Shown: piece after piece, positions 12,216-25,268 of the stretch
Position numbering within the stretch: the first letter of the stretch is position 1
How the letters are laid out: the number at the start of each line of letters is the position of its first letter
Assembly (NCBI GenBank): GCA_017163975.1
Contig: JAFFSR010000240.1
Span: 2,108,001 to 2,172,000 of the forward strand
Direction: 5' to 3'
Length of the DNA stretch: 64,000 bases
Origin: Anastatus disparis
Taxonomy: Eukaryota; Arthropoda; Insecta; Hymenoptera; Eupelmidae
The notes under the pieces: model-generated
Seen by the model: only the letters and a program-made list of their open reading frames with translations
What the model was told of the DNA's origin: nothing
Databases searched by the model: none
Made by a program: the position numbers and the translations under genes

Positions 12216-13259
12216 AATCCTTTACTATGAATTTTATAAATGGAAATTATATTCATTATTCAAATATAATTAATCATATCGATTAGCTATACACTAGAGA
12301 TAAAGGTTCGCTTCTAGACATCAATACTTTGAAAAATATAATAAAAAAAACAGGGAGATTATTTCAAGGATATAATGTTTCCTATGAATTATATGAATGT
12401 AGGAATATCGGACGAAAATCATACGATTATTCAAGTATTAAAAGAGTTTTGTTCATCTATAAAACCAATCAATATTACAAATTTAACAGCAACTCTTATA
12501 ACGATAGAATTTTCAGCAAATAACATTAGCAAAATCAAAAACGTGAGTTTTTGAATATGTTACCTAGGATATGATCAAAGCCTTGGCTATTTAATTTTGA
12601 AAATTGGCCATTATCGTTAACAAGTTACTGAAGGCGTAACTTGAAATGTTACGAGTTGGTGAAATTGCATATTCCTTTTCTTTTTATTTTAAAACAATTT
12701 TGTGAAAAATAGCTATTTAGTATAGTTACTAAAAATCTGTTATTAATTAAGACAGTCGTTGGAAATAATTACTTGCAATAATAAATAAGCGGTGTAAACG
12801 TTGATAAGAATACTTATTTATAACAATTTTCAAAAAGGTCAATAATAGCGACAGTAAACTCTGTATTTATCTTAATTCTCACACTTACGAATAGTAAGAC
12901 CACTAGCGATATTTTAAGAAAAAAACCATTGTGGCTAACCAATGCAAGAGCAACTGAAATTAAAAAAAAAAGAAGGTATTCGAAATCAAGACGTTATCTA
13001 ATGATATTAAAGAATCAACAGTCTAAATTGCAATTGTTGAATTGAATATTGACTGTCTAGTACATATATTTTCATTTCTCTCCATCATGGATAGAATACG
13101 AATAGGAAGAGTTTGTAAGATTTGTCAAGAGGCAAGTAGATTAACGTGGACACATATGGGGAACTTGAGTATGCCGCGTATTGATTAGCTACACTAAAGG
13201 AACGTTCACTTCTGGACATGAATATTTTCAAAAATATTCTGAAAATATAAAAAATATTT
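12216..13259 (+). pseudogene. F-box satellite unit 6
   Basis: F-box segment at 13033-13188 (VCKICQEASRLTWTHM). An upstream frame at 12329-12523 is open for 64 codons. The unit belongs to the distal subfamily, whose members are followed by the 198-bp block, giving a 1240-bp higher-order period. Confidence 0.75.
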
Positions 13260-13457
13260 AATCCTTTACTATGAATTTTATAAATGGAAATTATATTCAT
13301 TATTCAAATATAATTAATCATATCGATTAGGCAAGTAGATTAACGTGGACACATATGGGGAACTCGAGTATGCCGCGTATTGATTAGCTACACTAGAGGA
13401 ACATTTACTTCTGGACATGAATATTTTCAAAAGATACTGAAAATATAAAAAATATTT
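13260..13457 (+). repeat. 198-bp sub-duplication, second copy
   Basis: Same junction as the block at 12018-12215. Confidence 0.85.
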
Positions 13458-14499
13458 AATCCTTTACTATGAATTTTATAAATGGAAATTATATTCATTA
13501 TTCAAATATAATTAATATCGATTAGCTACATACTAGAGATAAAGGTTCGCTCCTAGACATCAATACTTTCAAAAATATACTAAAAAAAAACAGGGACATT
13601 ATTTCAAGGATATAACGTTTCCTATGAATTATATAAATGTAGGAATATCGGACGAAAATCATATGATTATTCAAGTATTAAAAGAGTTTTGTTCATCTAT
13701 AAAACCAATCAATATTACAAATTTAACAGCAACTCTTATAACGATAGAATTTTCAGCAAATAACATTAGCAAAATCAAAAACGTGAGTTTTTGAATATGT
13801 TACCTAGGATATGATCAAAGCCTTGGCTATTTAATTTTGAAAATTGGCCATTATCGTTAACAAGTTACTGAAGGCGTAACTTGAAATGTTGGAAGTTGGT
13901 AAAATTGCATATTCCTCTTCTTTTTATTTTAAAACAATTTTGTGAAAAATAGCTATTTAGTATAGTTACTAAAAATCTGTTATTATTTAAGACAGTCGTT
14001 GGAAATAATTACTTGCAATAATAAATAAGCGGTGTAAACGTTGATAAGAATACTTATTTATAACAATTTTCAAAAAGGTCAATAATAGCGACAGTAAACT
14101 CTGTATTTATCTTAATTCTCACACTTACGAATAGTAAGACCACATGCGATATTTTAAGAAAAAAACCATTGTGGCTAACCAATGCAAGAGCAACTGAAAT
14201 TTAAAAAAAAATAAGGTATTCGAAATCAAGACGTTATCTAATGTTATTAAAGAATCAACAGTCTAAATTGCAATTGTTGAATTGAATATTGACTGTCTAG
14301 TACATATATTTTCATTTCTCTCCATCATGGATAGAATACGAATAGAAAGAGTTTGTAAGATTTGTCAAGAGGCAAGTAGATTAACGTGGACACATATGGG
14401 GAACTTGAGTATGCCGCGTATTGATTAGCTACACTAAAGGAACGTTCACTTCTGGACATGAAGATTTTCAAAAATATTCTGAAAATATAAAAAATATTT
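13458..14499 (+). pseudogene. F-box satellite unit 7
   Basis: F-box segment at 14273-14428. The spacer lacks a few bases near ATTAATATCGATTAGC that are present in proximal units. This variant is shared with partial unit 9, another sign of shuffling between units. Confidence 0.75.
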
Positions 14500-14698
14500 A
14501 ATCCTTTACTATGAATTTTATAAATGGAAATTATATTCATTATTCAAATATAATCAATCATATCGATTAGGCAAGTAGATTAACGTGGACACATATGGGG
14601 AACTCGAGTATGCCGCGTATTGATTAGCTACACTAGAGGAACATTTACTTCTGGACATGAATATTTTCAAAAATATACTGAAAATATAAAAAATATTT
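14500..14698 (+). repeat. 198-bp sub-duplication, third copy
   Basis: Same junction as the earlier two blocks, one base longer. Confidence 0.85.
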
Positions 14699-15740
14699 AA
14701 TCCTTTACTATGAATTTTATAAATGGAAATTATATTCATTATTCAAATATAATTAATCATATCGATTAGCTATACACTAAAGATAAAGGTTCGTTTCTAG
14801 ATATCTATACTTTAAAAATATGCTAAAAAAACAGGGACATTATTTCAAGGATATAACGTTTCCTATGAATTATATAAATGTAGGAATATCGGGCGAAAAT
14901 CATATGATTATTCAAGTATTAAAAGAGTTTTGTTTATCTATAAAACCAATCAATATTACAAATTTAACAGCAACTCTTATAACGATAGAATTTTCAGCAA
15001 ATAACATTAGCAAAATCAAAAACGTGAGTTTTTGAATATGTTACCTAGGATATGATCAAAGCCGTGGCTATTTAATTTTGAAAATTGGCCATTATCGTTA
15101 ACAAGTTACTGAAGGCGTAACTTGAAATGTTGGAAGTTGGTAAAATTCCATATTCCTCTTCTTTTTATTTCAAAACAATTTTGCGAAAAATAGCTATTTA
15201 GTATAGTTACTAAAAATCTGTTATCAATTTAGACAGTCGTTGGAAATAATTACTTGCAATAATAAATAAGCGGTGTAAACGTTGTTAAGAATACTTATTT
15301 GTAACAATTCTCAAAAAGGTCAATAATAGCGACAGTAAACTCTGTATTCATCTTAATTCTCACACTTACTAATAGTAAGACCTCATGCGATATTTTAAGA
15401 AAAGAACCATTGTGTCTAAATAATGCAAGAACAACTCAAATTTAAAAAAAAAGAAGGTATTCGAAATCAAGACGTTATCTAATGATATTAAAGAATCAAC
15501 AGTCTAAATTTCAATTGATGAATTGAATATTGACTGTCTAGTACATATATTTTCATTTCTCTCCATCATGGATAGAATACGAATAGAAAGATTTTGTAAG
15601 ATTTGTCAAGAGGTAAGTAGATTAACGTGGACACTCATGGGGGACTTGAGTATGCCGCGTATTGATTAGCTACACTAAAGGAACGTTTACTTCTGGACAT
15701 GAATATTTTTAAAAATATACTGAAAATATAAAAAATATTT
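14699..15740 (+). pseudogene. F-box satellite unit 8
   Basis: F-box segment at 15514-15669. Here GAGGCAAGT is GAGGTAAGT, which creates a splice-donor-like sequence inside the F-box exon. The LRR-like frame at 14820-15035 is open for 71 codons. This unit is not followed by the 198-bp block. Confidence 0.75.
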
Positions 15741-16130
15741 AATCCTTTACTATGAATTTTATAAATAGAAATTATATTCATTATTCAAATATAATTAATA
15801 TCGATTAGCTACATACTAGAGATAAAGGTTCGCTCCTAGACATCAATACTTTCAAAAATATACTAAAAAAAAACAGGGACATTATTTCAAGGATATAACG
15901 TTCCCTATGAATTATATAAATGTAGGAATATTGGACGAAAATCATATGATTAATCAAGTATTAAAAGAGTTTTGTTCATCTATAAAACCAATAAATATTA
16001 CAAATTTAACAGCGACTCCTAAAATGATAGAATTCACAGCAGATAACATCAATAATATCAAAAAAGTAAGTTTTGAAAAAAGTCACCTAGGATGTGATCA
16101 AAGCCTTAGCTATTTTTTCTAAAAAGCTAC
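15741..16130 (+). pseudogene. F-box satellite unit 9 (partial, array end)
   Basis: Only the LRR-like exon is present: open frame 15907-16122, with a GTAAGT donor where other units have GTGAGT. Homology stops shortly after, near 16130, marking the array edge. Past the donor the sequence differs from other units, so this may be the original intron or flank. Confidence 0.7.
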
Positions 16131-16327
16131 AATGCTTAAACCATTAGAATTGATTAACACAATTATGGGAGGAGCGTAGTTATGAAATTTTTCAAGAGAA
16201 TCGATTAAGACATTATTATTATCATGTAATTTTTCAGATTAAAGAGAAATGCTTTACGTATACATGAGACTTCCACGTCTACGTAATTTGCAAACTTTCA
16301 CTTTTGAATTAAAGAGCTTGTTCACAT
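16131..16327. other. array flank, no gene
   Basis: Unique sequence after the array. No ORF or repeat is recognised. Confidence 0.5.
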
Positions 16328-16578
16328 ACTGAGAGAAAAATAAAAGAGTTTTTGTTTGGGACTCCTAAGCATTATATACTTTGGTAGAAGCCAAGTTATT
16401 ACTACTTGAAAATTCGATCGTTACTTTTCGGGACTCAATATAATTAGTTTTTTTCGTCAAGACTGAAGTAGCTATTGCTTGGCTCATTTACTAAAATGAA
16501 CTCTAGTCCGCCTACTTGGCTCTCTCGAGTAGATTCCATCGGGGTCCCAAGCAAAAACTCTTTTATAATTCTCTCAGT
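16328..16578. mobile_element. 251-bp MITE-like element
   Basis: The ends are inverted repeats of about 34 bases with small differences: ACTGAGAGAAAAATAAAAGA on the left, mirrored by a right end finishing in TTCTCTCAGT. The interior is unrelated between arms and non-coding. No clear target-site duplication is visible, so the superfamily is undetermined. Confidence 0.75.
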
Positions 16579-17347
16579 GCACTTTAACATTTTAAACTCG
16601 AATTCCTAAATACATTTTTTAACAATGCCTCAAAATTGTAAAGTTTCAAGTTTATCTATTTTTGAACAGTCGTTTATATTTGATTGCGAGTTTAAAATTA
16701 TTAAAAAATTTGAAAAATTTTCTAGATTTAACAATATTTTATACAGAGTTTCTATCTGATGAATGATTGAAATTAATCAGTAAAATTTGTTATAATTCAT
16801 CATCCATTGTTTTAGACGATGCCAAAGTAACAAATAAAGGTACATGTTAGGTTTATTTTTGTTTAACATTATAACTTCTTAATAGCGGCTCTTTTTGTAA
16901 AATTCGTTTTGATTTTTTTTTGTCGTCCTCCTCTTGGGTTAATAGAGAAGAACTGTCGTTTCCTCCCCCTCTTCCTGCAGCACTTTGGGCAGAAAGAGGG
17001 AGGGTGAGCAGAGACGGTTGCTTAAGGCCGAATAAGATCTTCTTTCGGGAGCGAGTTGAGTTTTGAAGTTTGAAGTCTTTCTCTTCATCTGAAAAACGGG
17101 GAGAGGAAGATGCGCGCGAGTGATATCTGAGAGAAGTCGAGGGGTCCTGGGCCCTCGAGCCCTGGATTCCTACATATCGGTTTAAATTAAATTTTGTTTT
17201 TTATTTCTTTTGCTCAAACACTACACAATTATGTTTACATTGTTTTAAGTAGAAACCCAAAAAGGGGGGAGGGTAATATAAATTTGCCAAAAATAACATG
17301 TAATTTGATAGAGTTGTATGTTTCTTTTTAGTGGGATTTGGGTTGCT
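16579..17347. other. non-coding, with GC-richer patch
   Basis: AT-rich DNA with a GC-richer patch at about 16920-17170 containing purine-rich runs and GCGCGCGAG. No gene is recognised. It could be a promoter-like remnant or an unclassified repeat. Confidence 0.4.
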
Positions 17348-18532
17348 CTAGAATAATTTTTTTGGAAAATTCTTACCTGCAAAAAACTGAAATATCCACG
17401 AGTTATAGTAAAAAATAAGGGGATCAGAAATCGCGAGTAAGAAAGATGTCCTGCCTGTTAGCCTGGTTAGCCATGGAGAGTCCACAATGCTGCTGTGCGG
17501 ACCAATGAGTGTCTTTAATTCAAGATAAGTCGGCCTCTGTTCACTGTAAACAAAAGTTGTAATAATTATCTGAGTCATTAATTGGTATCTGGCATGCTCT
17601 TCATGCGCGACTTTGTAAACGCGATATGTAAACTGCATAAAAAGGTCTTTTAAAACTATATTTTAGACACTAGCTTTTTATAAATTAGAGTTTCAAAACT
17701 TGTCAATAGATAAATTAATAAAATTATAACATCCATGTTCTTCCAAGTTAGAATCTTGTGACTGTAAAAAATCTTTGTTTTGTAATCTTGAACGTGCCGG
17801 ATATTATCAAAGTAACTAGTATAAAATAACTATCTAAATGTAAAATAAAAACTATAAAAATCCTTTTGATCCTATTGGGATCTGACATGGGGGCGTGGTC
17901 TAAGCTAAGATGGCGTACCATAACATACAATTTACATTGTCATATATGGAGCAAGTACTTGTTTTTGTTAATTATTAATATTTCTGTGCTATTGGGCAGA
18001 CATTTATCCTACCAAACGTAATTTTATAGAAGGTGAACAAGTTTTCAGAACAGGACATATAATAGAGTACGTTAAAAATAGCAAAAATATCGGTGATATA
18101 ATAACCTTTTCACGCAAGACACACAAGAACATACAAGACGCATCAACGAACGCTTTCTGCTTGCATGCTAACATTCGTTTACATTTAATCCACCAGGAAG
18201 CGTCTGGTCTAGTGCCAGATCCCAATTCCATTTACTAGTTAAAATACAGTCGACGATCTGAGTCCAGCCGCCTTCTCCTCCATTGACGCTCGTGCGTTAT
18301 TCCTACTCCCTGACGTTGGTTTAACAAAAGCAAATTTGCTTCCACATGTTCTGAGTCCCGCCGCTGCTCTAAGCGACTTTTCAACTTGTAAAAACGGGTT
18401 CATGACGTCTCTTTTCAATATTGATATAAAATATTTGGAAACAAATATATAGAAATACATAATGCTTACTATGAACATAAAAATTACAATAATTAAAATA
18501 GATCTATTTATTTTTTTATTTATAGGTAACAT
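17348..18532. other. mixed-composition region with unrecognised ORFs
   Basis: Four minus-strand open frames of 60-97 codons (17348-17638, 17748-17930, 18004-18231, 18239-18532) coincide with islands of more even composition. None shows a recognisable domain. Promoter-like words occur: AAGATGGCG at about 17908-17916, a YY1-type motif, and CCACGCCCCC on the minus strand at about 17891-17900, a GC-box-type motif. It may be a decayed gene start or an unclassified repeat. Confidence 0.3.
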
Positions 18533-21500
18533 AAATTAAAAATTAAACAATATATTATTTATTGATGAACTAAATAGTTATCGTTATTATGAAAATGAAA
18601 TAAAATCAGATTCATTTTATCTTTTATTTATAAAGGGATCACGTAAATTTCTAATTAATTAACAATTTATTGATTAATAAAATATATCTAATTTAATTTT
18701 TAGATTTTTTTCAGTGAATATAAATGAGAATTATGCAATAGTATATTATTTTTTTGTTATCTTTGATTTCAATAAACATTTATTGAATTTTAAATGAAAA
18801 CATTAAACTAAGTAGTAAAAAATCAGTTAGTAAGTCGCTTAGAACAGCGACGGAGCAAATTTTTTTTGTGTAAACAAAGTCAGAAAGTAGAGGTAACACA
18901 CGAGCGAGTCGATGGAGGATCAGATCGTCAACTGTATTAAAAGAAGGAATTTAAATAATCAAGAATTATTCTTTACTATATGTTTTGAACTGTTCAGATT
19001 TTTTTAGCATATAAAAATGAATTTGCTCAAGCTGATGAGGATCATATTAATGAGTAAGGTAAAAATCAGATTTTGGGTTTTTATTTAATTTTTTACTTAA
19101 TCAAACTAATTTTTTGGGGTTTTTATATGAAAATGTTTTCTCTATTAATTTTTATTAACCTAAATTTTAATAATAGCATTATTTTTAAATCTTTTGTATT
19201 TTTTTATTAAAATTCTCACTAATAAATTTTATAATAACATAAAAATAAATTTATCAATTAATTAATAATTAACAAAAATATTATTAACGTTTAAAGAAAA
19301 AGTTCTTTTATTTCAAATTGGGTTCGAAATTCTGCGTTTTAAAATTAATAATAAATAGCTGCAATTAAGACAAAAATAAAGTATCATATATAGTATATAA
19401 TTACAAGAGTAAAATCGATTCTCTTTTAATGATTTCTCTTTTTAATGATTTAGAAAAATAAGTTTGAATTATATGAAAAAAGTTATTAATTTTGCAAATT
19501 CTGTTAAGTACACAAAATCTTTTTTATATTTTACGAAAATAATGTTTGTAATGAAAGTTAATAATATTATCATATTTAAGTACCAAAATAATTTGTTTAA
19601 ATTTTAAAAATCTAAGTAAATTCATTAAAAAAAATTATGAAGGTTTAAAATTTTAAAATTTAATGTTTCATGGGCACAAATATATGAAGATTATACTGAG
19701 GACATATAACGCGGTGATGTAGTGCTAGTTTAATATACAAAATTTTCGTTTCCTACAAAAAGCTATATTAAATTTTGTAATTTTAAGAGTTAATAACTTT
19801 TTTATACACTTGTTTAACTTTTTAAAATTTCAATCGACTCACTTTAGTATTTGAATCTAAAGATAAAGCAAGTTTCATGATATTTCAGTCGTTAATTTTT
19901 TAATTAATTTTTTAGTTAATACTTAGATTTGAGGCAATTTTTTAGGCTGGCACCAACTTCAAAAATTCTAATATTTTTATGTATATATTGTATCACCTAT
20001 TAGCTAATTTCTTTTTAAGCAGCCTAATAAAAAAATTATTCGTTTTTGCTCTTGCAAATAATGAGATAGTCTATGATATGTTTGTTACACATGTATTAGA
20101 TGCGTATTATGCGTATAATTTCTAAGGATGATATATTATTTGTTATTTTTTAGTGCAATGTTTTTGAAGTTCGTTTTTTTTTGTTAAAAATTTTTTGTAT
20201 AAAGCATTAACTTTTCTCAAAAATTTTTCCGGAAACTTTTATAGGCTACTGTATATATATACACACACATACACACACTATAATTCAACATTTCAGAAAC
20301 TTTTTCAACTTTTTTAAGTTTTAAGTAGGTTTTTCGAAATAATGTTTGTTATTTAAGTAGTACTATTTTTAGTAATATTGTCAATTTTAACAAACATAGA
20401 CATGAACCTTGAGAATTCTATTTATTATAGACTGATTTTAGATTATTCTAAATAATTTATTATATTTAGTTTTTACATTTAAGCAAGGAATATTAAAGTA
20501 AATGTGCAACATAAAAATGATTTAATTATTTATGATCATCTTAAAATGTAAGCTATGCGTAATTTGAATTTTTCGGTTTAAAAATTTGATGTATTACTTA
20601 GGCTTGTTAAAAATAAAAATGCTATAGACCCCATAAAATCGTCCGGGAAAGCACTTTTTTGCACATGAGGCAAATAATCCAAAAACGCTAACGTCTCCAT
20701 CCCTTCAAGTTTTTTTCTATTTTCGAGCGTTATTAACTTTATTTAAAGTAAAGGAAATACACAATTTTAATGCTCTGATGAATAAATAGTTTAATTTAAA
20801 GGTAAAAAAGAGTAAAAATAATACAAACAGTTCAAGATATTTATAATAAATTATATATTATTACATTATGAAACTAAGTAACTACGTTAATCTTATAGGA
20901 ATATAACTGACGAATTTTCACGGTTAAGAATTTTGTTTTCTGTGTAATTAAATAACAAAACTACTCGAATAATATTTAGAAAAAAAAATATTCTGTATAA
21001 ATTGTAAATAAAATATGTAATGTTTCTACATAATTTTTGTATGGTTGAAATATTTACATAGAAATTTGTATTATAAAATACTATACTTAATTTATAAGCT
21101 TCACACAAAAATATGTTCGTTCACAAAATTACATATGATTTATGTATTTTTGTAAAATAATTTTAACTACGCAGAAACTGTATACTTTGGTTTCATTTTT
21201 ACCAATGCTCCATCGAATCTTTCTTTTAGGTTAAGTTTGATTATTATTTATACACGTGTTACTTGCTTAAAGGAAAACTAAAACTAATTTTTTAAATAAA
21301 AATCTTAGCGTAAATAGATTTTTCTCCATAAAGGTAGTAATTTCAAATATTTAAAAAATTTGAATTGATTGTAATAAAAAAAAACGAAAAGAATATAAAA
21401 CTTCAATGTATTATAAAGCACCAGTCATGTTCTTTTATAATGCTTAGCAATAAAAATTACGTTCATTCTAACTTATTTATAAACTGTTTACTTCACTGAT

Positions 21501-23994
21501 TAATTACAAGAGTACAAAATTTTACATCTAGCTTACAACAAGAAAAAAGAAAATGAAAAACACTTTCAAATTAAATAAATTTAGAGTAATTAATTTATGA
21601 AAAAGTAGAATTCAACACAATAATATGAAAAGATAACTTACAAATGATTTTGAGGGACTACGAAGTCTCGCATGATGTAAAACATGACGCTTTACATTTT
21701 GTTGACTACAGCCGCTACAGAATTTCTCACAGGATGCACACTTTATCTAAAATTCTTGAATTTCTCGCCATTGTAAGAAACTGGTTTAACACGGACGAAG
21801 TCTCCAAATGAACTGACAACGTGTTAGCCGTTTTGATGCTCCCTCTCGGAACTATCGTAAAACCCAACCTACCTACTATGTTGGCCAGCCGGCATCGGTT
21901 ACTTGAGCGCCCTCCTAAGGTTTAGTTCGATTTAACGCAGATGTTCTTTTCATTCAAATAAATCTTTAGAAATTCATTGTACCTAGTTTTAAAGCGAAAA
22001 TTTGAACTTAAAATCAATATTTTTTTTGTTGTATATTCTTAAATTTTATTTTTAAATTGTTTTGAAAAAAATATGTTTTTTATACGATTTTTATATTTTA
22101 TGCTTTAAATAAATACTTAGTCAGGGCCCCGCAAAAAGGAACAAAACATTTTTTTTTTCATTGTAAATAATTTTTATAAGAAATGTAAATAATTCATTAT
22201 TATAATTGTATCTTCAATTATATTTAATTATATATAAAAAATATCTGTTATTATAAATATTTATTTAATTTTATCAATAACATATAATTTTTTTGACAAA
22301 TATGAATTCATAATAAAAAAAATATATAATTTTTGTTTTTGATATATAAAAAACTACTATTTTATTTCTGAGTTATAAGTGTAAATATTATTTTTCCCAT
22401 AAGAGTTCATGTCAAATTTCAAAATTTCTATAATTTTCTCCTCTTTCATTTGGTCAATAACCTTATATTTTTAAAATTTCTATGAAATACTCTTAATTTA
22501 TACTTTTTTTGGTATATTTAAAAAAAATATCCTTTTTAGAGTGGGTTGACCCACCGAGCCTCCTTAAAATAAATTTGAAAAATACAAAAACTAAAACAAT
22601 CTAATGATTAAAATGACTTTTTTTAAATATTGACAAATACAGTAACATTTTTACGATTACATTTGTCATAAAATAAGTATAAACATTTATTTTATTTGAT
22701 GAAATTTTTTTATTTCTCTTACTTATCATAATATTTATTTTTTCCTTACTGTGCATGTTGAAAAATTAGTTAAATTTATGAAAGTATTTAAGAATTAGAG
22801 AATTCGTTTTCAAGATACAAAGACTCATACATACATTTTTTCGAAAATATTTATTAAAGCACTAAGTTGTAGTAATGCTTGACTATTGGGCATTTATAAA
22901 AGCTTATTTTGACCATTAAATTTTACACTGTATTTGGCGTGGACTTGTGTTTTGATTTACACTGATATTTTGCAAATTTTATCTTTGATAAAGAACGCAA
23001 AAATTTAATCTTATGCATTATCTCTTTTTAAAATTTATAATTTTCATAAAATCAGAAAGAAATTTTTGATAAAAAAATTGAACATACACTTTTTGGTTGC
23101 ATTTATAGAAGAAAAATAAAAAGTTTTATTTAGTTTTTAATATTATTAAATAGTACGAGTCAGAAAGATATCTTAAATATTATTATTAGAAATTAAAAAA
23201 AAAACGGTTCCATTTTATTGAACAAGTGCATTTTTTAACTAAAAATATTTTTTTTAACTTATGAACGTCAATTGAATGTTTATACTTCTTCAAAATTAAT
23301 AATTGTTTGTTATACTCAACTTCCGCAAATATTTATAACGGGCTTATAATAAATTTGTTAAGATATATTGTACAGATTTTGATTTAAAAAACTTTGTACA
23401 ATGTTTTGTGTAATAATTTCTTTCAGATTAAATTATTTTTACTATCATCGTTAAATTAGACACCTATTCTTATATATTTAAATTTTCTATCACTATGTTT
23501 AAAAGAAAATTTTGAATAACATAATATAGAATATTTTATTTTGATGTATACAAGTTCAGAAAATAGTAAATTTTAAATAAAGATTTTTCATTTGTAAAAT
23601 TTTACTATTTTTTAATATATTATAGAATATATTCTATTTATGAATAAAATTTTACTATAAAGATCATTGTGTTTTATAAAAATATATTTTAGAATGTTTA
23701 AATTGGAAAATATAAAAAAACTATTTTTCTTCAAATTCCTATGTATGCAAATTTGTATAAAGTTATAAAGTTAGTGGTTCGACGCTTATGTGTGCTAAAC
23801 AAAGTCGTTAAAATTAATTTTTGATGAAAATTTTGTCTTTTTTTTTATTTTTTAAATATTTTGAACTTTTTGAAATATGTTTTTATAAAATAAAAGAATT
23901 TTAAAAAATAATGAAAAAAATACGTGAGGGGAAAAATTAAGACTTGAGAAAAAATAAAAAAAATAAATATTTTGGGAAATAAAAAAAATACATT
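18533..23994. other. long AT-rich non-coding region
   Basis: Over five kilobases with no credible ORF and no bounded repeat that I can delimit. One composition patch with less A+T lies at about 21650-21910 and reads neither as a domain nor as a repeat. A short TA/CA microsatellite sits near 20255-20280. Confidence 0.5.
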
Positions 23995-25183
23995 TTGTTA
24001 TGTCCGGCCACCTTAAATAGGTTTACTCGGACATGTGTTTGTTTGGGATATTTCTTTTTGGTATTGTTAATTATTTTTTTATTTTTAAAAGACTGCGGGA
24101 TAGAGGAGTTTAATCGCTTACCTTGTCTTAACTGCTGGCTGCGTGGTCGAAAGCAAGGAGTCTGTTATGAAAATAACTTGTATTTGAAGAGCGTAGTGCT
24201 CCTCTCTGGTTGCCCGCTTGTTAACTGGGTTAGGTCTGGATCAATGATATTTATGTTCACAGAATTTAAAATTTTGTTTTTTTTGTATTTATTTTCTAAT
24301 AATGATATTTATTTAAATTTATTATAAATGTTGTACAAAAAAATCTTAACAAGTGAGCCGCGCGAGTTTACAGTGATAGATTGAAGAAACCTCGGTAGTA
24401 CTTTATTTATTATTGGTTCGATTGAAAAAAGGGAATATGTTTTTTAATTTTTATTGTTAACACACCTTTTTTTGGTAAGTTGTATATAATTATGATTTAT
24501 GTTAAAACGACTTGTTTAATTAAGCGCGCAATTGAGTTAAGTTAATTCCCTTGTAATAGAATTTTTGAGGAAATAAAACGCGAGTTACAAGTGTTTTAAT
24601 GTTATAATTCTATACTTGGTCTATGTGCAAGAGAAAAGAAGGTGCTACCTTTGTGAGGTCTAGCTGCGGACTGACTGACAATAAATCTTTTTTTGTTGCA
24701 AGGTAGATGCGAATTTTGAAGAAGAAAAGAGACAAAAAATATAACTTGCTAAAACTTTAAAAGAGTCCCATTGGCCAATTCGTCCGTGAGAAGCTCTCCA
24801 AAGTCTCAGATTTTTTGACAGAGGATATCTTCTTATCGCGCCTAAAAATGCTGAATAGCATTCGCGCCTCGCTAACTGACTTGATTTTACGAATATAAAG
24901 AGACTTAAAATTATTCCTTAATACTAACTATCCAATATAAAATTTATTTTATTTTATTTTTATTAATACATGTTTAAAAAATATATTTTATTGGGAGAAT
25001 GAACTGCAAATATTGCATGTTTATATGCATGCATAATGTATATGCGTATATATAATTATATATATGTACGCACATATAACAAAAGGGTAAAAAAAAATTA
25101 AAATGAAAAATGATTTTTCATACATCCGTGATTATGCGGATGTAACACATTTAAAATAAAATACACGCCCAAAAACGCAAGGC
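23995..25183. other. mixed region, no gene recognised
   Basis: A 110-codon plus-strand frame (23995-24327) has no recognisable domain. Two less AT-rich patches (about 24000-24240 and 24620-24890) could be remnants of an LTR or a promoter. No paired terminal repeat is found, so I leave it unclassified. Confidence 0.3.
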
Positions 25184-25237
25184 TACAGCGGAGCTCTCTT
25201 CACGATTACAAGAAGAAAAAAAGAGAGCTCCGCTGTA
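25184..25237. repeat. perfect 17-bp hairpin upstream of transposase fragment
   Basis: TACAGCGGAGCTCTCTT at 25184-25200 is exactly mirrored at 25221-25237, with a 20-base loop. It lies about 30 bases before the transposase-like ORF at 25269. It may be the end of the transposon's inverted repeat or a regulatory hairpin. Confidence 0.7.
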
Positions 25238-25268
25238 TTTCTTTTAGTTTATACATTAAAAAAAAAGA

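Larger units (their letters stand above)
6801..16130 (+). repeat. tandem array of F-box/LRR gene fragments (1043-bp monomer)
   Basis: Landmark AATCCTTTACTATGAATTTT recurs at 6801, 7844, 8888, 9932, 10975, 12018, 12216, 13260, 13458, 14500, 14699 and 15741. The basic period is therefore 1042-1044 bp, with a 198-199-bp extra block in three places. Each monomer holds an LRR-like exon ending in a GTGAGT splice donor, a spacer, and an F-box coding segment on the plus strand. Frameshifts and stops are shared by all copies, so the ancestral monomer was already broken or depended on introns now disrupted. It is a gene-derived satellite, or a decayed tandem gene family. Confidence 0.9.

Noticed and set aside
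7669..14739. Repeated 61-71-codon minus-strand ORFs (MNIISIYKIH...) in the tandem array
   Set aside because: They are the reverse reading of the F-box exon and spacer, and recur only because the monomer recurs. The plus strand carries the recognisable F-box pattern.
6801..16130. CRISPR-like or short-period satellite interpretation of the array
   Set aside because: The period is about 1043 bp with gene-like content; there are no short repeats with unique spacers, and this is eukaryotic DNA.
16900..17170. A host-gene first exon at the GC-richer patch
   Set aside because: No open frame, splice donor or TATA arrangement that I could tie together.
20893..21108. 71-codon minus-strand ORF in the AT-rich desert
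   Set aside because: Composition-driven, with no domain and no conserved context.
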